64,000 nucleotides of DNA from Galerina marginata (lineage: Eukaryota; Basidiomycota; Agaricomycetes; Agaricales; Galerinaceae), in the NCBI GenBank assembly GCA_023014335.1, contig JAECYW010000015.1, positions 806,001-870,000 on the forward strand, in the 5' to 3' direction. Positions 32,521 through 41,710 of this stretch are shown here, in pieces (the stretch's first letter is position 1; each line of letters starts with the position of its first letter). The notes under the pieces were generated by a model, which was not told where the DNA came from, did not search any database, and saw nothing but the letters and a program-made list of their open reading frames with translations. The position numbers and the translations under genes were made by a program.

Positions 32521-35500
32521 TTACTCTTCTTCATCCATATCATCAAATTCATCCTCATTTGTTCCTTTCCTTCCAGCTTTTTGTATTACTCGTTTTGTAT
32601 GCAAGAACAGCATTGTGTGCAAAAACCAGTTGAAGTTACTGATTGTCATGCGCTTGAGGATTGAATCATAGCCACCAAGCCAGGAGTTCAGTTGTTCACA
32701 TACCTTAAATCAAAGTTAGTTTATTTAATTATTTTGAGTTATAATTGAAATAAAACTTACTTGGGTATTAAAAGCACGTTTGCGCCGAGGGACTCCATTT
32801 TTATCCTCTTCAATTACAACTAGATTTGGTGCTGAGCCATTTAATGGTGCTGGATTACACCAAGTGCGACATAAAAGATCCTTGACTCGATGATTGATGT
32901 AATGGTATGAGTCAACAATGAACCGGCTAGTATTTCTCCAGCGTAACCAAGAACCATTGGCAATACTTGTTCTCAGGACTCTGCAAGCTTTATCGATACA
33001 GATATACTGTGGTCGGGACTCCTCAGTGGGATATACTGTTTCCAAGAACTTTAAAATGTTTGTTTCTGACTCTGCTCTTGCAAATTTAGTCCATGCAACA
33101 ACAACACCACATGGCTTGCACATTGTTTCAACACAGTAGAAGCGTGCAGGACTAAAAAAGTGTGATCGATCCTGTTTTGGAGGTGGATTTTCATCATGGG
33201 CTTGAACACCAGTGCCTCGAGTTGCAGTTTGCCAATCCTCAGTTTCATTTGGACGCTGTAACATCCGCTTTACTCCAGAGAGATTTACATGGCTATGCTC
33301 ATATAAATGTTTCCTCCATACAGCTTGATGATCTTGACATGCCTGAGTTGGGTTGATTTTATCATTTTGACAGTCACGCATTCGACATTTTGCACCATAC
33401 TCCAGTTCATGATATTCACAGAATACACCACCACGATGATTTTTAAATTCTCCGATACAATTATCAGCTGCACACATTTGGGGCCCCATAACAATGCCAT
33501 CAAGGATGTCCATTGTAACATCTCTTTGAGATGGCTGATCTACATCCATAGAATCATTAACTTGACTTGGTTCTGCTGGCATTGGAATTTGATTGTCTAT
33601 TGTATTATCAACAATAGGAACTTGGATTTGGGGTTCATCCGAGTTCAATGGTTCAGCCCTATTCCTGTCAGGCAATGGAGGTACAGTTCGGTTTTCATCA
33701 TGTCCAACAATTGCAGCATCATCAATATTTAAATTTAGATTTAAATCTGATGCATCTTTAAATGGTTGAGTGCATTCTGCACAAGCATGTCCTGTGGCAA
33801 GTGCAAAAATACCATTGTTTCCCAATTTATAAAATGCCTGCTTTGTTTTATCACTGATTGATAGCCCATCTGGCATTTCTAGATTGACTTTAGATTCTGA
33901 AGCAACCATTCTGATTGATTCTTGAATAAAAGCCTGCCAAACTTGACGCCGAGTAATTTTGGCAACAGTTTCTCCATCAATGATGCCATAACTGTTATTC
34001 CAGAATTCTGTATAAGCCGAAGCTGATGCATGAAAGCTGTACATTCCATTTAAAATAGCACCTGCGAATGTTCGATCTACCCATGTTGTCTGTCCAATTT
34101 TGAGATACTTGGCAGAATTGACGTAAACTCTGGTTGGACTGACTACGTTTTTGACCACTCGATCATGATCAGCTTGATAGGTTGCTTTACACTTTTTACA
34201 GTTTCCTCCTAAAACAATCACATTCTTGTGCACTTGTGTTCCTTTTATTAGAGTAACCCTGGGTATATCTCTTGCTTTTGCTGACAGTAATATCCCACGA
34301 TCTTCACATTCCATATCTTCACATTCCATACTACTTGGACAAATAACAAGAACTGGTTGAATTTCTTCACGTGAAACTGGTTTCAACTTTGCAATAAATT
34401 TGCCCTGGTCGTTATATGGAGTCAAATTTAACAGCTTGGCCATCCGATCAAGTTTGAATGCTACTGATTCTGCTTTGTTATTGGTGGATTCCTTTTTCTT
34501 GAATAGCCTTTTGCTTTTTGTCTTCCCAAGTCGCTCAATCACCGCAGATGATAAAGATTTGATCCATGCTGACAATTCTTTTTTGTTCTCCCCTTTACAT
34601 TTGGGATGTTGTTGGCGAGCATGAAGACTCAGTAGATCTGGATTATCTGTCATTGTAAATAACAGAAGTAGAACAGTTGCCAATGTAACTTTGGAACTGA
34701 AAGTGTCTTGGATAAAGGCAGAGAATGCCTTGAATGTGATATCTGGGAATTGTGCTTGCTCTGGTGAAGCTGCAACTCTTGGCAGGAATAGCATCATGAA
34801 GATCAACCAGATCAGGTATGGCATATGCAGGGTACCGCGCATTATCAAAGTTTGGAGAAACATCAAAGCATAGACAGGCGACACAAGCATAGAGAGAAAC
34901 CCATAGACAGCACTATTTGACATACAACAAATTTTAAAAATATCAAGCTGAGAGCAAAGAGATAGAACATGACAACAAAAAATTACCTTTTTCGATGCTT
35001 GTCCTTCTTTTCTAACCCATCCGCCTTTCCTTTTCCCTTGTCCTTCAATATACCTTCATCACTACTCTTCTTCGATGATTTCGATGGTTTGTTGCTATCA
35101 GTGTTCTTTTTCGAAGACTTGCTCACTTTGGATGGTCCTGGTACTGGTACTGGTGCAGGTACTGGTGCAGGTGGCGGAGTGAATCCCGCCAATGTTCCTC
35201 TATTCAAGATCCAATTCTTCAAATCTGTCCGATTAAATTTCTCCTTCTCCGTTTTCGTAATACCCCAAACCTCAAGATCAGATTTGCGCTTCGGGTCACG
35301 ATCCAGCCAGCGACGCATATTACGATGGTTGTCAATGATTGGATCAAAAATCACCTTCCACTCGTAGTACAGAGATCGACCCACAAAAATCTCTCTGATT
35401 TCCTTGTCAGTCACATTTGGAAATGCAGCGAAATCCCAAGTGTTGTTGGCAATCATATCGTCATAGACTTTGGTTGCCTTGATCATAGCATTGAAATTAA

Positions 35501-37015
35501 CCCATGCCTCAGGTAATGAGAGAGAAGCCAGCTTCGATCGGTCTGCTCTCGCAGGATCAATCCCCAAGACATCGATAAGTTGATCTCGAAGATCTGGGGA
35601 GGTCTGAACTGATGGAGCCTGGTGACCAGCCTGAGAAACAGATGCTGATGGTGCTAGCGTGGAAATGACACTATAGTGGGAAGGGACTGTACTTGGTGGA
35701 ACATCCGATGAAGGTGGAGGAGGATATAAATGTCCAGAAAACGAGGAGACCATCGAAACACCATTGAAGGTACTCTGAATAAGCAAATTGATTAATATAA
35801 AAATCAAGTAGTTACTAAAATAATACTTACGATAAGAATATATGTCACTGGAGTTCCATCTCGATCCATTAACCATTGAATCGCTTCATTATCTTCGATT
35901 GCCACATCCAAAGGTCCTTTGATTTCCCAGATGTTATTCTTTCGGAGGACATAAATCTGAGCATCTACCAAACCTGTTATTGAAAATCAAGACATAAATA
36001 CAACATAAATCATTACCTGTCATTGCCACAACTGGCGGATAACGCCTCCGCAATTGGACAAGAACTGGAGCAGCTGTGTTGACCAGGAGATGAGGAAAAG
36101 AACCCGACGGATTCATTGAGCTGACTTCAATGAGAGTCGATGGGTCATTGCGCGAAACAAAATAATGAACATAACCAGTTGGGGGAAGCATTTCAATATC
36201 AGCATCCAGTGGATCAGTAAGCCTGACAACATTGCCAGCAGCACGACCACGAAGAACACCCCCACGTGAACGAGAAGAACCTTGAGCATCAATTTCAATA
36301 TCGAGGTCTGGTTCTAATAGAATATTGATCAATATATTGTAATAATGAGAAGTAAAAAAAAAAGGAAATACCATCGCAAACAGCAGGATCCTTCAACACA
36401 TTGTCCACATCCATGGGTCGAGCTTCACGCGGAACGGGGACAGGTACCACCTCCTTCGAAGCCTTGTGCAAATCATCACGAGAGGTGGTGGCAGCCGGTG
36501 GTGCCTCCCGCGACGTGACGTGGGCGTCCGAGTGGTTGCGAGGGGTGGCGAAAGTGTCGGCAGCTGGAGCTGGCTCCCGCGACGCCTCCCGCGATGCGAC
36601 GTGGCCGTCCGAGTTATCGCGAGAGGTGGCGGAGGTGGCGGAGGTTGGAGCTGGCTCCCGCGGCGCCTCCCGTGATGCGACGTGGGTGTCGGAATAGCCG
36701 CGAGAGGTGGCGGAGACTGGCGCTGGCTCCCGCGACGCCTCCCGCGACGCAACGTGGGTGTCCAAGTGGTCTGGAGGAGCGGCGAAGGGTGGCGCGGCAT
36801 CCTGCGGAGCCTCCTGCGGGATGCTGCCGTTATGCGGATCCTCGCGCGGGAGGGGGAAGGGGGGCGATGCCTCCCGCACGGTGTCGTCGACGTCCATAGC
36901 GTCTGGCGGGACGCGGTTGTCGTGGGTGTCGCGCGGTACGGGCGTGGTGCGTGTGTCATCACGACGGGCAGCGGTTGCGGTGCCGTCGCTCCCTTCGTGG
37001 CTGCTGCTGCTGCCG

Positions 37016-37061
<46 letters not shown>

Positions 37062-37087
37062 TGCTGTTGCTGCTGCTGCTGCTGTTG

Positions 37088-37133
<46 letters not shown>

Positions 37134-37882
37134 CGCTCTCGTGACCGCCGCCGGCGCCGTTCTCCTGCTCGGTTGGTCCGTGATGTTCGATCACGCCACC
37201 CTCCGCAGCTGGCAGCTGGTCAGAGCGGCGGAGGCGAGACGTGGCCACGGGAGGGGGCGCTGGGGTGGCCGCGGCAACGGGCAAACGCGGAGGAGGCGCA
37301 ATGGGAATCCCACTGGCCTCCAAGGCTCGTTCGGAGCTGTGGGTGGGGCTATGAGCTGGCGAACGAGTGAGAGGGGGAGGGGCTTACGGGGGGAGTTTCT
37401 TGGGGAGAGGGGCGGCGTTCGCCTGCTCGTCCTCCTCGATTCGGTCGGCGGCACGTTTCCTAATGAAACGGGTTAGCGGGGATGAGGGAGGAATGGTGGG
37501 CGGGGACGCACCTGGTGCCCTTCGGGGCCTTTGTGCCCTTCGCGCCCTGCTTGGCCTTTTTTCCCCCTCGTTTCTTGCTGCCGCCCTTCTTTTTTCCACC
37601 TTTACCCTCGCCCTCGTCGCTCGCCTCTTCCTCGGCGTCGTTCGCGTCGGCGTTTTCGTGTGATCCCGCGGCGTCGTTCGCGGCGTCGTCGTCCGTGCCT
37701 TCTTCCTCGTCTTGAGGGGTGCTCTGCCGCTTACCCCGCTTCTTCGGCTGTTCTCCGTCGGCGTTCGAGAGCTGCCGTTTGCGGGCTGTCGAGGAGGGCG
37801 GGGCTGGGGCGCCACGTGGGTGGCCGCTTCTCGTCGTGCTGACCTCGGAGCGGGCATCAGAGCGGGTGGTGGGCTTGGTCAT
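32521..37882 (-). CDS. KDZ-like transposase with CxC5/CxC6-like clusters, 8 exons, 1,656 aa
   Basis: Exons: 37512-37882, 37388-37459, 36372-37336, 36017-36313, 35831-35973, 34987-35774, 32761-34912, 32521-32703. All seven introns are GT-AG, 43-74 bp; the exons total 4,971 nt, exactly 1,657 codons. Domains: disordered basic/acidic N-terminus; poly-Ser tract (about 214-259); four repeats with HVASREA (about 333-433); a conserved-looking middle (about 480-870, FPNVTDKEIREIFVG); a cysteine region near 1070-1135 (CPSS, CEDMECED, CKKC); another near 1355-1415 (CAADNC, FCEYH, CRMRDC) matching CxC5/CxC6-like clusters linked to KDZ transposases. The end is a putative DDE fold: YICIDKAC (Asp about 1519), FIVDSYHYINH (Asp about 1545), EQLNSWLGG (Glu about 1599). 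The start ATG at 37882 has a good context (GCCATGACC). The strict frame closure over eight exons argues for an intact gene. Family name is from recall of fungal proteins. Confidence 0.8.
37003..37137. repeat. CTG/CAG trinucleotide microsatellite in coding exon
   Basis: About 45 nearly uninterrupted triplets, read as AGC/AAC (Ser, a few Asn) on the coding minus strand in exon 3 of the transposase. Likely length-polymorphic without breaking the frame. Confidence 0.9.
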
Positions 37883-38070
37883 GGCGGCAGCGGAAATGGA
37901 TGGGGCGGAGATGGGGCGGATGGATGTCGATGGCGGTGGAGGTGGCGATGGGTGGTTGGAATGGGTGGGAACGAGGAAGAAAGGATGCCAACGTTTGTTG
38001 GCAGGTAGCGCGGGAACGGTCACGTGACCCAAATCCGTATATGTAAGTTATAATTTCCTACATATATATC

Positions 38071-38152
38071 GGCTCCGTGGCTCAACGGTTTGGCGCACCG
38101 TCTTTTCGGCCCGAGGCTGTGGGTTCCATTCTCCCTGTGTGCACTTTTTTTT
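38071..38152 (+). ncRNA. tRNA-like RNA polymerase III unit
   Basis: TGGCTCAACGGTTTGG (from 38078) fits a Pol III A box and tRNA D arm; GGTTCCATTCTCC (from 38122) fits a B box and T arm at the usual spacing; a T8 terminator follows at 38145-38152. The 5' start GGCTCCG resembles a tRNA acceptor strand, but the 3' side does not pair with it and the anticodon stem is poor. It is therefore a tRNA pseudogene or a SINE head rather than a working tRNA. It lies inside the KDZ element, divergent from the transposase. Confidence 0.55.
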
Positions 38153-38179
38153 AAGGCCACTAAATAATTAATTGGGGAC

Positions 38180-38640
38180 ATTTCCACGTGGATTCCATGG
38201 ATAAATTATTAGTAATCCATGGAATTCATGTGGAAAATTCATGGAATTTAAATTTATATTTATTCCATGGAAATTCCATGGATTTTCCGTGGAATCCGTG
38301 GACATTGTTGTGGAAAATGCATGGAAAATAAATATTTATTCTGTGGAAATTCTGTGGACATTCCGTGGAATCCGTGGACATAGGTGTGGAAAATCAATGG
38401 AAATTAAATTTATATTTATTCTGTGGATTGTCCATGGAATGTCCGTGGAATCCTTCGAAAAAGTCCATGGAAACCACAAAATTCAACAATTCCATGGAAA
38501 AATCCATGGAAAATCCATGGAAAAAATTCCCAATTTGGCTGTGTTCTCTGCCAAAATAAAATGGTCATGGACCAGTATGGATTCCATGGATTCCATGTGG
38601 ATCTGTGTGGATCCATGGAATCCGTATGGAAAAGGTGGGG
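38180..38640. repeat. Right subterminal array of TCCATGGA motifs
   Basis: Dozens of TTCCATGGA/TCCATGGAA and GTGGAATCCGTGGA variants, with a local tandem organisation of about 80-90 bp (38225, 38310 and 38390 begin similar units). Ends in the right TIR. Confidence 0.75.
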
Positions 38641-38890
38641 GAGTGATAAGTCCTCGCGCAGCACAACACAGCGCTTACCCACAGATAGGTGTATTCCTCT
38701 GACTCAACTTGACTCAACCTTCAGTAGTATAAATACAGGCCCTCTTGTAGTAAATAATCACCGAATTTATAAATGTTTTACCCCCCTAAAACTACTGTTG
38801 CGATCTCTCAAAGTTGATACTTGAGATATTAAGACTTGTCAGATATACTTAAACGATTCAAACGATTGGATAATCGTTGTAGACTCGCCT

Positions 38891-38987
38891 CCAGTCTCTA
38901 TGGATCAATACCCGGGATGACAAATGAAATTTTGGGTACATACGAATTTGGACAGTCATCCCCGGGTAATTGATCCCATAGAGACTG
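38891..38987. repeat. Short inverted repeat, about 30-bp arms
   Basis: Arms 38891-38920 and 38954-38987 (CCAGTCTCTATGG, ATCAAT, CCCGGG) pair around a 33-nt AT-rich loop. No ORF. It could be a tiny MITE or a structured RNA. Confidence 0.7.
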
Positions 38988-39113
38988 GTAGGACTTAACC
39001 GTGATCGAATAGATGAACTTTTTAATGAGTCTGAGTGAGCTAAAAAGGAAATCCGCCATGCACGTGCACAGCCAAATCAACGCGACACGACTTACCGTTT
39101 ATGATCAACCGTC

Positions 39114-39389
39114 ATGTCGCAGCGCAAGCGCGCCTACCCAGACGAAAACGCGCAAGTTCCTCATACGCCGGCTCCTCTGACATGGCACTCTTCCAGCTTT
39201 GTTAACAGTTTCAGCACCCCGCTTACAAACGCACCCTTGCAAATCCTTTCTCAGACCAATTCTTTCGAGTTTTTTGATGCCTTTACGCCAGTCCCAAAGA
39301 GAAGAAAACTTCGTCAATTTCTCGAAGCACTTTTCAAATATGTGGGCAAGATCAAGCTCTTTAGCTGTATATTGCTTGACTTTAGATGA
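39114..39389 (+). CDS. Short hypothetical ORF (91 aa), doubtful
   Basis: ATG in fair context. The product begins MSQRKRAYPDENAQVPHTPA and has a basic PKRRKLRQFLEALFKYVGK stretch that would serve as a nuclear signal or amphipathic helix. No family is recognised, no intron is needed and no neighbour suggests a role. The surrounding 38988-40300 has no other gene candidate; it is moderately AT-rich single-copy-looking sequence. Confidence 0.25.
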   Translation: MSQRKRAYPDENAQVPHTPAPLTWHSSSFVNSFSTPLTNAPLQILSQTNSFEFFDAFTPVPKRRKLRQFLEALFKYVGKIKLFSCILLDFR

Positions 39390-40309
39390 TACAGGCATGA
39401 TAGTTTTATTCTACGATTCACTACTCGACCTCAAACTGCGTTCGTATGTACAAGACATGTCTCACCGACGCGTCTTTGCGGCCCGTCCCAATTAGTTGTC
39501 GTATCACGTTACACGCGCCGTTTCCTTTTTGGGTCACTCGGAATTTTTAAAAAGTTCATCGGTTCAATCACGGTCAATCCCTCCCAGCTGTTATGGTAAC
39601 AATACTGATCCCAAATCAGTATTCATCCATATCGGCTGGTGTCGAGCCTATAATCGTTGTAAGATTGCATATTACTTACTTGTAAGTATTCAAAGCTAGC
39701 ATTAGCTTTGAAAGGTAATTAAGTATATTTGAGCATCTACTAACTTCGGTATCTACTTCATAACTACTCGAACTCGATTACGAACGCACATGAATAAAGT
39801 TAGCTAGAACTCTAACACCTATTCACTCATCCGGCTTCGTTGTTGGCGGTCTGGTCGCTATTGAAGTATGGTTCAGCAGCGTTGGCACCCGCTTCCTTGT
39901 CAGGAGCACTGTTAGGGCTAAGCTAACCCGTAGTCATTGTAATTGTTGATCTTTACCGTGTTGAACAAGGAGGAATGAGTGCACCATTGGAGCCACGGAG
40001 GCGGCAGCGGCGATGGTAAGAGCCAGGCAACCACTAGTACCTGAAAAATAAGTTAACGTGTGAATGGAAAAGGGGCATAAGAGAAGGCGTACAGGGTTGG
40101 TTTCACGTTCTAAGTGGGAGCCCCTAACTGATGCTGGGTTCAGTCTTTCATGCTAAGGAGGGGAAGAATGCTTTAGCGCATTAAATGGTACCAACAGCAA
40201 GAATACATACATGGGAACTTTCTTACCATCTCTCCGTGTCGTCAGCTACATCATACGTCACTTCTCATGTTTAGTAACCTATCTGTTGCCAATGATTGGT
40301 CTGCGAGAA

Positions 40310-41710
40310 CGGAAAAGGCGCAAGCTTAGAGGTTAAGCTGGAGGTTGAACAGTTGAACTGTAGCTCGTACCTGAAGAAAAGCAGAACGAAAAACGACATG
40401 AGAAATGCAGCAAAAGAACAGTGTTTAACTTTCAACATACTAATGGAGTCTTCCTTCCTGGCCTGGCCTGGCTGGTCTGGTGCGAGCACCAGCAGGAGCA
40501 CCAGCACCAGCCCAGCTGGGAGGCGGGCGTGGCGGGAGGAGAGGAAGGATGTGGGCGATTTAAAAAACACCAAGAAAATCGTGGCTCCAGCTCTAGCTCG
40601 CTCCGGGGCTGAACGTGAGGAACGCGAGGGCTAGCGGCGGCGGCAGCGCCAACCCCGAGCAGGCAAGGGTCGCCTGGCCACTGACGCAATTAGAGAAAGG
40701 AGGAGGTTCGACGTGTCTATAAGTTGCAGACTGCAACCTGACAGACATGATGAGTGGGGCGGGGTCTGCAAGAGAGGGAAAGGCGCGAGGTTGAGGTTAA
40801 GCTGTAGCTGTAGCTGTAGCTGTAGAAAATCAGAATGAAGAACGACATGAGAAAATGCGCCAAGAAAAAAATTATTTGGCTTCCAACTCACTAGTGCAGT
40901 CTTCGTTATGGCCTGGCCTGGTCCGACGCAAGGAGGAGCAGGAGCACCAGGACCAGCACCTACTCGGAGGCTGGCACAGCGGGAGCGAGGCAATGATGTA
41001 GGCGAAAAGCGAGAGAACCTAAAAAATAATCCGGCTTCAGTGCCACCTCGCACTCGCGGGGGCTGAGCACAAGCAACGGCAGTGCCGGCGCGGGGCAAGC
41101 AGGGCATGAAGTGGTCTTGCGAGTGTGTTGGCCCGATTCAGATGTATCCAATCCAGCATCCATCCTCAGGCCTCAGCGCCGACTTGCATGCACACGCAGG
41201 TAGGGCGCGGTGTGGGCGCACGCGAAATGACAACTGGAAAGTCAGCAGGAGCAGCAGCGCAGCGACGGCGGCGCGGGACCACGGTCGGGGGCAGGGCCAA
41301 AGACGGGCTGGGGGGGAGCTGCATTGGCTGGCGATGTACTTCTTACGCCCAGTTTTGGTTTTGCTCCTGCACCTGCACCTGGTCAACGGGCGCGAACGGG
41401 CGCGACCCGCGAGTGGGGTCTTGGGTATTGTGTAATGGTCACGGACACTTTGGGCCCGTTCAAAGTCGAAGTCGAGCTTGAAGAGGATATGCTGGGTGCA
41501 CCCGCACCCGCACTCGTACTCGCAGGGGTTGAGCACCAGGAGCGCCAGGAGCGAGGAGCAGCAGCAGCGCGGGCGGGGGGTAGGAGCGAGGGTAAGGGCG
41601 GGGGTGGGGTAATTGGCAGCGGCACTGGCTGGCGATGTATTTTGTACACCCAGTGCTGCTCCTGCTCCTGCTTCTGCTTCTAGTCAACGGCGCGGACGGG
41701 CGGGAAAAAT
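40310..41710. repeat. Degenerate tandem duplications of GC-rich sequence
   Basis: Two pairs of diverged direct repeats. The segment at about 40310-40620 resembles 40775-41085 (shared order: GAGGTTAAGCTG, GAACGACATGAGAAA, GGCCTGGCCTGG, GGAGCACCAG, GGGGCTGA). The segment at about 41322-41400 resembles 41617-41700 (GGCTGGCGATGTA, CACCCAG-type string, TTGCTCCTGC, GTCAACGG). CCAG/GGAGCA runs add simple-sequence character. Many overlapping frames here are compositional. A similar low-complexity run closes the window at 63940-64000. Confidence 0.5.

Larger units (their letters stand above)
31958..38645 (-). mobile_element. KDZ-type DNA transposon, apparently complete (6.7 kb)
   Basis: Terminal inverted repeats: the left reads CAGTCCCCCACCTTATCC and the right, inward, CACTCCCCCACCTTTTCC, both followed by TCCATGGA-rich subterminal arrays (about 31980-32370 and 38180-38640). 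Between them is one 8-exon minus-strand gene for a 1,656-residue transposase-like protein whose spliced frame has no interruption. A Pol III-type tRNA-like unit lies at 38071-38152, between gene start and right subterminal array. No convincing target-site duplication was seen (left flank ...TACTTTA, right flank ATAAGTCC...), so the ends may be off by a few bases or one flank has changed. KDZ elements are abundant in Agaricomycetes. Confidence 0.75.

Noticed and set aside
32725..34923. KDZ-type frame as a separate 732-codon gene starting at 34923
   Set aside because: An intron 34913-34986 joins the upstream exon chain in frame, and the total then closes to a whole number of codons. Kept as an alternative in the findings.
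36682..37476. Plus-strand frame of 264 codons with poly-Ala and neighbouring frames with poly-Leu and poly-Cys
   Set aside because: Antisense shadow of the CAG/CTG repeat in the transposase exon.
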